Assembly: GCA_027623295.1 (NCBI GenBank)
Contig: JAQBXR010000001.1
Span: forward strand, 180,760-244,759
DNA: 64,000 bases
Source of the DNA: Planctomycetota bacterium
GTDB taxonomy: Bacteria; Planctomycetota; UBA1135
Reading direction: 5' to 3'
A program made the position numbers and the translations under genes. This document shows positions 36,034 to 43,786 of the stretch, in pieces (within the stretch, counting starts at the first letter, position 1; every line of letters begins with the position of its first letter). The notes beneath the pieces are model-generated. The model did not search any database. It was not told where the DNA came from and was given only the letters and a program-made list of their open reading frames with translations.

Positions 36034-37628
36034 CGCGCGCCGGCCGAACGCTGGTGGTCAATGCCTCGGATCCGGAAGAAATCCGGATTGCTTTAGCTGA
36101 GGACCAGGAAATCATCGAATTGCGCTGCGCGCAAACTGAACGCGAATCGGTGGTGGGCAATGTCTACCTCGCGGTGGTGCGTAAGGTTCAGGAAGGCCTA
36201 GATGCAGCCTTCCTCGATTTCGGAGATCAACGCTCGGGCTTTTTGCACGTAGGAAATGTGCATCCGGCGTGCCTGGATGCGGATTTGTCCGCGGTGGAGA
36301 TTGCCACCACCCCAATTCGCAAGCATGCCTATGAAGCGCCGCTTGCGCAGCCGGAATCTGCTGAAGAAACCGCCACGGAAGGGGATTGCGATGCAGAAGC
36401 CAGCTCTGAGCTCGCAGCTCTGCCAGAGCCCGAATCGCAACCAAGCATCGGCGAATTGCTGCAGCCTGGTCGTGCGGTCTTGGTACAGGTTTTGCGTGAT
36501 CCAGTGCGCGGGAAAGGGGCCACTCTTTCCATGCATTTATCCCTTGCAGGATTCTGCTTGGTTTGGATGCCAACCATGGGACGCATTGGAGTGAGTCGTC
36601 GCATTGAAGAAACTGAGGAACGCGATCGTTTGCGCGAGATCCTGCTTGAATTGGGCAATGGCGAAGAGTTACCCGTGATTGCTCGCACTTCTGCCATGGG
36701 GCAAAGTAAGAAAATCCTGGAACGCGATTTGCGTCGTTTGCAGCAGCGATGGAATACCATCACGCGTGACTTCGCAAAAGCCAAACCTCCGTGTTTGGCC
36801 CTTGCGGAGGAAACTACGGCGGTTCGCGCATGCCGCGAACTGTTCCATGGCGGCGTCGAAGAAATCATCTGCGATGACCCTGCCACCTCCCAAGCGCTGC
36901 GGAACTTCTTGAAAGAGAAGGGCGCCGACGAACGCGTCAAGCTAACCGAGCATCCTGCTGGAAAGGCATTGTTCGAAGCGCAAGGACTAGAAGCGCGCTT
37001 CCAGAGCTTGTTCCGTAGCCGCGTGCCGATTGGAAATGGAGCCTCGATAGTGATTCACGAAACTGAGGCGCTGGTTGCCATCGATGTGAATAGTGGTCCT
37101 TCTGGAACTGGAAGTCTCGAACAGACCGCGCTCGAAACCAACTTGTTGGCCGCTAAAGAGGTGGCGTGTCAGGTGCGTTTGCGTGATTTGGGTGGCATTT
37201 TGGTCGTCGACTTTATCGATATGGCAGAGCCTGCCAATCGGCACAAAGTCGAGCAAACTTTGCGCGGATTCTTGCAGGAAGACCGCGCGCGCATGAAGAC
37301 CGGCCGCCTCGGCAGCTTTGGTCTCATGACCTTCACCCGCCGCCGCCAGGGGACTGGGCCTGCCAAAGGCACGGAATCCATGTGCCGGGGTTGTGGGGGA
37401 AGTGGCAACATTGCGCATCACAAGGCGGGAGCACTGCGGATTCTGCGCAAGCTCCGTGCCATGGAAATGCCTTCGAAAATGCGGGTTCGTGCCCAACCTG
37501 GCGTCGTTCAGCAGTGGAAACGCCTTCATAAGCCACTCGAGGGTCTCGAGCATCAAGTCGAGTTGGTGGAGGATTCCCAGGTGTCTTCTGGAGATTCTGT
37601 GATTGAACACCTAGGAACCCTTGCCTAG
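36030..37628 (+). CDS. rng: Ribonuclease E/G family endonuclease
   Basis: This is a single-strand RNA endonuclease for rRNA and mRNA processing. The 532-residue product starts at a TTG overlapping the HPr stop. It has an S1 domain (GNVYLAVVRKVQEGLDAAFLDFG) with an internal acidic insertion, the catalytic aspartates in VAIDVNSG and GILVVDFIDM, and a zinc-link CRGCGGSG. The length and lack of a scaffold tail fit RNase G rather than RNase E. It lies upstream of rplU-rpmA, as in many bacteria. Confidence 0.93.
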   Translation: MTRAGRTLVVNASDPEEIRIALAEDQEIIELRCAQTERESVVGNVYLAVVRKVQEGLDAAFLDFGDQRSGFLHVGNVHPACLDADLSAVEIATTPIRKHAYEAPLAQPESAEETATEGDCDAEASSELAALPEPESQPSIGELLQPGRAVLVQVLRDPVRGKGATLSMHLSLAGFCLVWMPTMGRIGVSRRIEETEERDRLREILLELGNGEELPVIARTSAMGQSKKILERDLRRLQQRWNTITRDFAKAKPPCLALAEETTAVRACRELFHGGVEEIICDDPATSQALRNFLKEKGADERVKLTEHPAGKALFEAQGLEARFQSLFRSRVPIGNGASIVIHETEALVAIDVNSGPSGTGSLEQTALETNLLAAKEVACQVRLRDLGGILVVDFIDMAEPANRHKVEQTLRGFLQEDRARMKTGRLGSFGLMTFTRRRQGTGPAKGTESMCRGCGGSGNIAHHKAGALRILRKLRAMEMPSKMRVRAQPGVVQQWKRLHKPLEGLEHQVELVEDSQVSSGDSVIEHLGTLA

Positions 37629-37677
37629 GTCGGCGGGGACAGCTAAACTATTCGGCCCTTTCGAGAGGAAAAATACC

Positions 37678-37995
37678 TTGTACGCAATTGTCCGCGACCG
37701 TTCCAGATGTCTAACCCTTAAGCAGGGTCAGGATTTGTGGATTGACCGTATGCCCACCGCAGAGGCGGGCAGCGAACTTGTCTTTGATTCTGTCCAGCTC
37801 CTGAAAAAGGAAGATGGCAGCGTTGAAGTCGGCACTCCGCATGTTTCTGGAGCTTCCGTGGTGGCTGAGGTCATCGGTGAAGTGAAAGACGATAAAATCC
37901 GGATAGCTACTTTTCGTCGCCGTAAGAGCTCGCGCTCTAGCGTCGGCCATCGTCAGTCCTACACCCACATCCGCGTGAAGGAAATCCGCGGTTAA
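37678..37995 (+). CDS. rplU: Ribosomal protein bL21
   Basis: I use TTG 37678 (encoding [23 protein letters not shown]), with CGAGAGGAAAAATACC upstream, because L21 begins MYAIV. The track start at 37621 overlaps rng and adds unrelated residues. The 105-residue product has [24 protein letters not shown] and the closing [13 protein letters not shown]. Its first loop deviates from the usual GGKQY. Confidence 0.93.
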   Translation: MYAIVRDRSRCLTLKQGQDLWIDRMPTAEAGSELVFDSVQLLKKEDGSVEVGTPHVSGASVVAEVIGEVKDDKIRIATFRRRKSSRSSVGHRQSYTHIRVKEIRG

Positions 37996-38022
37996 TCTGG
38001 TCTAAGGACCTGGAGCAAATTT

Positions 38023-38271
38023 ATGGCACATAAGAAAGGTGGTGGCTCGACCAAAAACGGTCGGGATTCAAACCCGCAAATGCGTGGGGTCAAGAAGTAC
38101 GGTGGGCAAACTGTACGTGCTGGTCACATTCTGATTCGTCAGTGTGGTACCAAGCATCACCCAGGCCGCGGTGTCGGCATGGGTAAGGACTACACTTTGT
38201 TCGCACTATGGGATGGAACCGTTGAGTTTCAGTCTCGCCAGCGCGTTCGGATTATTCCACTCGAGGGTTAA
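38023..38271 (+). CDS. rpmA: Ribosomal protein bL27
   Basis: The N-terminal arm of L27 reaches the peptidyl-transferase centre. The 82-residue product is [69 protein letters not shown]. There is no cleavable extension before MAHKKGGG. It is followed by a terminator. Confidence 0.97.
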   Translation: MAHKKGGGSTKNGRDSNPQMRGVKKYGGQTVRAGHILIRQCGTKHHPGRGVGMGKDYTLFALWDGTVEFQSRQRVRIIPLEG

Positions 38272-38315
38272 TCCCAGCAGGGGTGCTGCGTGTGGCACTT
38301 CCCGGAGAACTAGAG

Positions 38316-38346
38316 GCCCGGTAGTCCGTAGGACCGCCGGGCTTTT
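38316..38346 (+). terminator. Rho-independent terminator after rpmA
   Basis: GCCCGG (38316-38321) pairs with CCGGGC (38337-38342), with an inner GTCC/GGAC stem, followed by TTTT. The T-run is short, so it may allow some read-through into obg, which starts 35 nt later. Confidence 0.6.
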
Positions 38347-38380
38347 CTCGTAAACACCAAAACCTCAACCGAGCAAACAG

Positions 38381-39403
38381 ATGGCACAGAAGATTGAAAA
38401 CATGTTCCGCGATCAAGCGGTCATGATTGCCTCGGCGGGCGATGGTGGGGCAGGATGTTCCTCCATGCACCGCGAGAAGTACGTGAACATGGGTGGCCCC
38501 GATGGCGGGGATGGCGGAAAGGGCGGCGATGTCGTCCTTTTTGCCGATCGTCAGGAGAACTCCTTGTTCCGAATCACGCGTAATCATCATGCGCGCGCTA
38601 CCCACGGGCAACCGGGTGGCAGCAATAACCGTAGTGGCCGTGGCGGCGAAGATTTGGTGGTTAAGGTTCCGGTTGGAACGCAAATCTACGATGCCGATCG
38701 CGGCAACTTGCTTGCTGACCTCGATGAAGATGGCATGAACCTAGTGGTGGCCAAAGGTGGTCAGGGTGGTCGCGGGAATGCACGTTTTGCCAGCGCGACG
38801 ACCCAAGCGCCGACTCACTTCGAGAGCGGCACCCAAGGCGAAACCCGTAAGTTGCGTTTGGAATTGAAGCTGGTGGCCGACATCGGCCTGCTTGGACTGC
38901 CCAATGCAGGTAAGTCCACGCTCCTCAGCCGTATGACGGCTGCACGTCCGCGGGTTGCGGACTATCCGTTCACGACTTTGGACCCTTCGCTCGGGATTTT
39001 GGATTTGGGGCAAGGCGACCGCAACTTGGTCATGGCCGATATTCCCGGTCTGATTGAAGGCGCCTCCGATGGCAAGGGACTGGGCGTCCAGTTTCTGCGC
39101 CACATCGAGCGCACCAACGTATTGCTGCACTTGGTGGATTGCTCCCCATTGGCAGATACGGAGCCCACCGAGGCGTACCGCATCATCCGTGGTGAGATTG
39201 AAGCTTATGGTGCTAACCTGGGCACGCGTCCCACGGTGGTCGTGGCGACCAAAATCGAAGATGAAGAAGGCAAGGCGCGCGCGAAGGAGTTTTTCGAGGC
39301 CATCGACCACCCACTTTTCGCAATCTCAGCGGCTACAGGAGCCGGTTTGGGCCGATTGACCGCAGAATTGGTCCGCTTGGTCGATGAAGGAGAAGAACAG
39401 TAG
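38381..39403 (+). CDS. obg: GTPase Obg/CgtA
   Basis: Obg is a ribosome-associated GTPase for 50S assembly and stress. The 340-residue product has the glycine-rich Obg fold (GDGGAGCSSMHREKYVNMGGPDGGDGGKGGDVVLFAD) and a G domain: GLPNAGKSTLLSR, DYPFTTLDP, DIPGLIEGAS, VVATKIED. The variable C-terminal domain is short. It follows rplU-rpmA, a classical order. Confidence 0.96.
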   Translation: MAQKIENMFRDQAVMIASAGDGGAGCSSMHREKYVNMGGPDGGDGGKGGDVVLFADRQENSLFRITRNHHARATHGQPGGSNNRSGRGGEDLVVKVPVGTQIYDADRGNLLADLDEDGMNLVVAKGGQGGRGNARFASATTQAPTHFESGTQGETRKLRLELKLVADIGLLGLPNAGKSTLLSRMTAARPRVADYPFTTLDPSLGILDLGQGDRNLVMADIPGLIEGASDGKGLGVQFLRHIERTNVLLHLVDCSPLADTEPTEAYRIIRGEIEAYGANLGTRPTVVVATKIEDEEGKARAKEFFEAIDHPLFAISAATGAGLGRLTAELVRLVDEGEEQ

Positions 39404-39453
39404 GAAGAAGCTGCGGCCTATAGCCGTCGTAATCGACCGGGACAAGGGATAAG

Positions 39454-40440
39454 ATGCCATACGTGAACGAGAAACTGCTGCGCTTCGTGCTAGTCCTTAT
39501 TGGACTCGGCACCCTAGGTGGATTTGGATGGAAGATGTACGGTTTCGTCCAGAACAAGGACACCATTGTCAGTAAGTTGTCCATGTCGCGCTTGGAGGGA
39601 ACCTTTGGTGCAGACGCCGCGAGCTCGCGGAAAGGCGGGCACCTCTTCCGCTATGAGAAGTACAAGGTCCTACAGGATCTGAACATTACTGGTTATGTCG
39701 CGCCGCCGCCCAAGGTGGAGCAAACCGAAGTCAAGAAGCCCAAGCCTCGGATTTCCGAAGATGATGTCTTGGTTCCATGGATTCAGGCTCCCTCCGCTGC
39801 ATGGATTCAGGGGCGTACGGAACGCGCCTCCGACGAGCACATCCCAGGTGACTTGATTGCCGTCGGCTCCAAGTTTGAGCTCGGTGATAAGAAAGGCTTG
39901 AAGTTGAAGCTTGTCGCCGTGAGACCAGGTGAGGTCGAGCTTGAAGTGGTTGAAGGCGGCAAAAAGATGATCGTGAAATCCGGCGCTTTCGACGTGGATC
40001 AAACACGTGCTTTCGTGACCGATAGTGCGCAGCCATCGACCGGAACGAATGGTGTCGGAGCAGAGGGCGTGATTGCCTACGTTCCTCCGGAAGAAACCTT
40101 GCAGGTTGAACCCGGAACTTATGCCATCGGCAGCAGCGATGTGCGCGAGTTAGAGAGGATGTCGCAGGAAGAAATTCTAAACTCTGTGCCGGTCCGCGTT
40201 GCGCGTGACCCATTGTCAAATAAAGTGCGCGGTCTGCGTATTCGCAGTGTGCCAGAAGGTTCGGTTTTTTCCCGCTTAGGCATCAAGGCCGATGACATCG
40301 TACTGGAAGTCAATGGCCAGCCAGCCGTCGATCGTGATCAACTCTTCCGCTCTATGCGTGAATTGGATACCGACAAGGTGGTTGTAAAGGTGGAACGCCT
40401 CGGTGGCGTGCGTACTTTGACCTTCCGTTTGCCGCGGTAG
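39454..40440 (+). CDS. Bitopic PDZ protein, GspC-like
   Basis: The 328-residue product has one N-terminal membrane segment (about residues 8-30, LLRFVLVLIGLGTLGGFGWKMYGF), a Pro/Lys-rich linker, a central beta-rich region and a C-terminal PDZ domain (VRGLRIRSVPEGSVFSRLGIKADDIVLEVNGQPAVDRDQLFRSMREL, then VVVKVERLGGVRTLTFRL). The layout and the PDZ sequence resemble GspC, the inner-membrane clamp of type II secretion. No other gsp core genes are adjacent, so the role is inferred. AAGGGATAAG precedes the ATG. Confidence 0.65.
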   Translation: MPYVNEKLLRFVLVLIGLGTLGGFGWKMYGFVQNKDTIVSKLSMSRLEGTFGADAASSRKGGHLFRYEKYKVLQDLNITGYVAPPPKVEQTEVKKPKPRISEDDVLVPWIQAPSAAWIQGRTERASDEHIPGDLIAVGSKFELGDKKGLKLKLVAVRPGEVELEVVEGGKKMIVKSGAFDVDQTRAFVTDSAQPSTGTNGVGAEGVIAYVPPEETLQVEPGTYAIGSSDVRELERMSQEEILNSVPVRVARDPLSNKVRGLRIRSVPEGSVFSRLGIKADDIVLEVNGQPAVDRDQLFRSMRELDTDKVVVKVERLGGVRTLTFRLPR

Positions 40441-40445
40441 TTGCC

Positions 40446-41162
40446 GTGAGCCGTAGGCAACTTCTGCTTGCTGATTGTGGTAATCAGCGTTTGAAGCTTG
40501 CAACGGAATCCTTGCATGAGGTTTATGTTTTCCAGTGGCGCGCGTTGTCGGAGCGAGAGCGCTTGGCTGATTTTTTAGTGCAGCAAAATGTGCGTGCTGT
40601 GCGGCTTGCGAGTAGTTCGACCCAAGGCCGTGCTGCTCTTTTGGAATTGGGTTTGCATGCAGTAGGGGTGAAAGAGGTTCATCCAAGAGAGATCCCCTTG
40701 GATATCCAAACTTCTGGAACCGGAATCGATCGCTTGTTAGCCACTTGGTATGCGCATCAGAAATGCGCAGGAGCTGTGGTGGTGGCGGATTGCGGCACTG
40801 CATTTACATTAGATGTGGTGGACGCCCACGGCCGCTTTTTGGGTGGAGCCATCGGGGCCGGGTTAGGGACTCAGCAGCAGGCATTGGCAACGGCTTGTCC
40901 GCACTTGGAGGCTCCGAATCAGGTCTTATCAGGGATTCCAACGGATACTGCATCGGCCGTGGCTGCAGGGACACGGCGCGCTTTCGTGGTTGCGCTACGC
41001 GGCTTGGCCGAGGAGTTTTTGGCTGACGTCGACCTCGGTAAGCATGCGACCGCGCAGTTTTTTTTGACCGGCGGTGATGCCGAAGACTTACGCGTTTTGC
41101 TTCCTGAGTGGGAGTTCGAAGAGCATATGGTTTTAAAAGGCTTGGCCGCATTGCCGCAATGA
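40446..41162 (+). CDS. coaX: Type III pantothenate kinase
   Basis: This enzyme carries out the first step of coenzyme A synthesis. The 238-residue product starts at a GTG. ASKHA-fold motifs are visible: ADCGNQRLKLA (phosphate 1), TSGTGIDRLLATW, VVVADCGTAFTLDVVD and GGAIGAGLGTQQQAL. It lies 5 nt after the PDZ gene and its stop overlaps the next start (ATGA). Confidence 0.93.
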   Translation: MSRRQLLLADCGNQRLKLATESLHEVYVFQWRALSERERLADFLVQQNVRAVRLASSSTQGRAALLELGLHAVGVKEVHPREIPLDIQTSGTGIDRLLATWYAHQKCAGAVVVADCGTAFTLDVVDAHGRFLGGAIGAGLGTQQQALATACPHLEAPNQVLSGIPTDTASAVAAGTRRAFVVALRGLAEEFLADVDLGKHATAQFFLTGGDAEDLRVLLPEWEFEEHMVLKGLAALPQ

Positions 41163-42202
41163 AAACTTTTCGCCGGTTGTCTGCTCCCGGAAGCAGTGCC
41201 TTGTCGATTTGGCAGTTGTGTGCTGCGGAAAAGGAATGCACAAAACTTTTTGGCAGCGTTTTTCCGCAAACCCAAAACAGCTTTCGCTTAAATGGAGAAT
41301 CACTTCCATTTGATGAAGCCTTGTTGTGGCGTCGGGAAACAAAGGGGCAGAGCTTAACCCTCGAATGCCATTTGCATGGTGGCTATGGGGTTGCAGCGGC
41401 TTTTCGCGATTGGATGATGGAGCGCGGATGGCGTGAAGTGGCAGGTTCTCTTGCTGAAGAAAACCATCCTGCTTTATGGAATGCCAATTCGCCTCTTGCG
41501 GCGCGCGTCGTAGCGGCTCAGAGCGACAATGCTTTTGAGAAAGAGCTCCAGCGCATCCGCGATATGCCGGCCGCCGCGCAAAGAAACGCGGTGAAGGACC
41601 TGGCTCAATGGAATGCCTGGGCGAGCGCTCTCGAGCAACCACTCAGCATCGTATTCGCTGGTCCTCCCAACGTTGGTAAATCAACTTTGTTCAATCATTG
41701 GAATCGCGCGGCACTAGCCACGATTCATGATGGCCAGGGCACCACACGTGATGCCGTGGAAGTGACTCTCCAACTTGGTGCGCCGGGGGAGGAGGCCTTG
41801 TTTTCTCTGACCGATACCGCGGGCATCGGCGATGGGCTAAGTGCACTTGACCAACAAGCCATGTTGGTTGCATGGGAGCAAATTGACTCTGCATGGAAAG
41901 TCATCTGGGTTATCGACGCGGCTGCTGAACCGAGTGCTGCGGTTTTGAAACGGCTACAAAACCGCACAGCAAAGGATTTCATCCTGCTCAACCGCACCGA
42001 CCTAAAAGAGAGCTGGGTGCCATCGTCCTTAGGTATCGAGCCGGACTTGACCGGGCAAATAGCAGGGGTCGATGCTCTGCTGGTGGCGCTCGAAGCCAAG
42101 ATTTTGCAAATGCTTGGGCCACCGCCACCTCCAGGAACCTTGATCGCTTTCAAGAAATCTCAACGGGAAGCGCTCGAAGCCCTGCTCTCTGACCCCGTTT
42201 GA
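41159..42202 (+). CDS. Shortened MnmE-like GTPase
   Basis: The start is ATG 41159, inside the coaX stop. The 347-residue product (MnmE is about 450) has a weak MnmE N-domain (LTLECHLHGGYGVAAAFRDWMM), a short helical part and a MnmE-type G domain: GPPNVGKSTLF, GTTRDAVEV, LTDTAGIGDG, LNRTDL (Arg for Lys in NKxD). It ends at QREALEALLSDPV, before the second helical half and the C-terminal Cys-Gly-Lys motif needed for tRNA wobble-uridine modification. Either a decayed MnmE or a paralogue with another job. Confidence 0.75.
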   Translation: MKTFRRLSAPGSSALSIWQLCAAEKECTKLFGSVFPQTQNSFRLNGESLPFDEALLWRRETKGQSLTLECHLHGGYGVAAAFRDWMMERGWREVAGSLAEENHPALWNANSPLAARVVAAQSDNAFEKELQRIRDMPAAAQRNAVKDLAQWNAWASALEQPLSIVFAGPPNVGKSTLFNHWNRAALATIHDGQGTTRDAVEVTLQLGAPGEEALFSLTDTAGIGDGLSALDQQAMLVAWEQIDSAWKVIWVIDAAAEPSAAVLKRLQNRTAKDFILLNRTDLKESWVPSSLGIEPDLTGQIAGVDALLVALEAKILQMLGPPPPPGTLIAFKKSQREALEALLSDPV

Positions 42203-42215
42203 CGTTATCCTATAG

Positions 42216-43586
42216 TTGGAATCACTTGCCACTTCGGCCAGCATTCCACCCTCGTTGCTCAATCGCCCGATGCACCTCTTGCCGGTCATGGAAGGCCTCC
42301 ATTCTTCGGAGGCGCTGAACCCACCTTTCCTGCAAGCATTCTTTCAGCGCGTGAAGGAATTGGAAGCACGCCCTTCTGAGTTTGAAGACGCCTTGCACGG
42401 CACTGTGATTGCCACGATTTTCTCGGAGCCCTCCACGCGCACCCGCTTGTCCTTCGAAGCCGCAGCGCATCGGTTAGGCGCATCGGTGATCACCATGGCC
42501 GACTCCAAATCCTCGAGCGAAAGCAAGGGGGAAAGCTTGGTAGACATGGCGCGCGTGGTGGGAGGCTATGCCGATTTGATGGTGTTACGCCATCCATTAG
42601 ATGGTGCCTCACGTTTGGCGAGCCAGGCCACGACCACCCCAGTGATTAACGGTGGCGATGGCCGCCTTGGTCATCCTACGCAAACCTTAGTGGATCTTTA
42701 CATCTTGTATCGCGAGTGGGGGGATTTTGCTGGCCGTACGGTTGCCGTCATGGGTGACTTGCGCAATGGCCGAACCGCGCGCTCCTTGGCTTGGGCACTT
42801 GCGGTGTTGGGAGTGCGCATTGTTTTGCTCCCCGGGGTGGGGCTGGATTGGGAGGCTGGCTTTGAGCGCCGCATTCTTGACCGCTTCGATTACCGGCTGA
42901 GGTGGGGCAAGCATCCCTTATTCCGTGATTGGACTGGGAACGAGGAGGCGCGTGTTCTTGAACCCAAGGGTTTGGTCCAGAAATCTCTTTTCCGCGAAGA
43001 GGTCCCTGAAATTGATCGCCTCGATGCTTTGTACCTCACCCGCTTGCAGGCCGAGCGGGGAGCGCAGGCAGGCCCGGGTTCTTATCCAGGCCTCACTTCC
43101 GCCCAAATGCAGAATCCCTTGTTGGCCACCTGCAAGATCTTGCACCCGCTGCCTCGGCTCGATGAGCTTCCGTCGGAAATCGACACCGACCCGCGGGCTC
43201 TCTATTTCGAACAGGCAAAAGTGGGGCCTGTGGTTCGCCAGGCCGTGTTTTTAGCCATGCTACGCCAAGATCGCTGGTCGCTACCGCACCTGACTCCATT
43301 GCCAGCAGGAAGCCCAGATGTCCAGCTCGGCCTTTGCCCGAACTCGTCCTGCGTATCCCGCGCAGAGGGCCTTCCAGCTCCATGGCGTGTCGTGGGAGAT
43401 GCTCGTAGAACCTTCCTCTGCGCCTATTGCGACGGTCAATTACAAGTGGAGTACGCAGGATGCCGCTCGACGAACAAGGTTCACGCCTTGTTTTCTGGCG
43501 CTGCGTTTCGTATTAGCCCAGAAAATCTGCAGCCCTTTTTGGACCGTGACGCGGCCGAAAAAGCGGGCTATCAGTGGGGCGGTTAG
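42216..43586 (+). CDS. pyrB: Aspartate carbamoyltransferase with fused PyrI-type zinc domain
   Basis: This is the committed step of pyrimidine synthesis. The catalytic part has FSEPSTRTRLSFE, SSSESKGESL, VLRHPLDGAS, GHPTQTLVDL, ALYLTRLQAER and ILHPLPRLDEL. The 456-residue product is far longer than PyrB (about 310). After LAMLRQDRW it continues into LGLCPNSSCVSRAEG and FLCAYCDGQLQVEY, matching the CPNSNC...CKYC zinc domain of PyrI, then about 45 unassigned residues. The nucleotide-binding domain of PyrI is missing. The start is unsure: TTG 42216, or ATG 42270 (MHLLPVMEG). Confidence 0.9.
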   Translation: MESLATSASIPPSLLNRPMHLLPVMEGLHSSEALNPPFLQAFFQRVKELEARPSEFEDALHGTVIATIFSEPSTRTRLSFEAAAHRLGASVITMADSKSSSESKGESLVDMARVVGGYADLMVLRHPLDGASRLASQATTTPVINGGDGRLGHPTQTLVDLYILYREWGDFAGRTVAVMGDLRNGRTARSLAWALAVLGVRIVLLPGVGLDWEAGFERRILDRFDYRLRWGKHPLFRDWTGNEEARVLEPKGLVQKSLFREEVPEIDRLDALYLTRLQAERGAQAGPGSYPGLTSAQMQNPLLATCKILHPLPRLDELPSEIDTDPRALYFEQAKVGPVVRQAVFLAMLRQDRWSLPHLTPLPAGSPDVQLGLCPNSSCVSRAEGLPAPWRVVGDARRTFLCAYCDGQLQVEYAGCRSTNKVHALFSGAAFRISPENLQPFLDRDAAEKAGYQWGG

Positions 43587-43786
43587 GCACCCGTATCAGC
43601 GGGTAAACTTTGCTGTCGAACAAGTGGGTGCGAAACCGCACTCCATGGGCGTTCTTGCCCTAAAATGGGCCCAGAAGGGGGCTTCACTGCCTTGGTATGG
43701 GATTTGCAAATAAGCCAACGCGAAGTTTGTCGCGCCGTTCTAGGATAGGCGGGCAAGGTGTTGTCCCACCTCGCACTTACAAGATA

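Noticed and set aside
43597-43620. Terminator after pyrB (ACCCG...CGGGT)
   Set aside because: The stem is only five pairs and no T-run follows.
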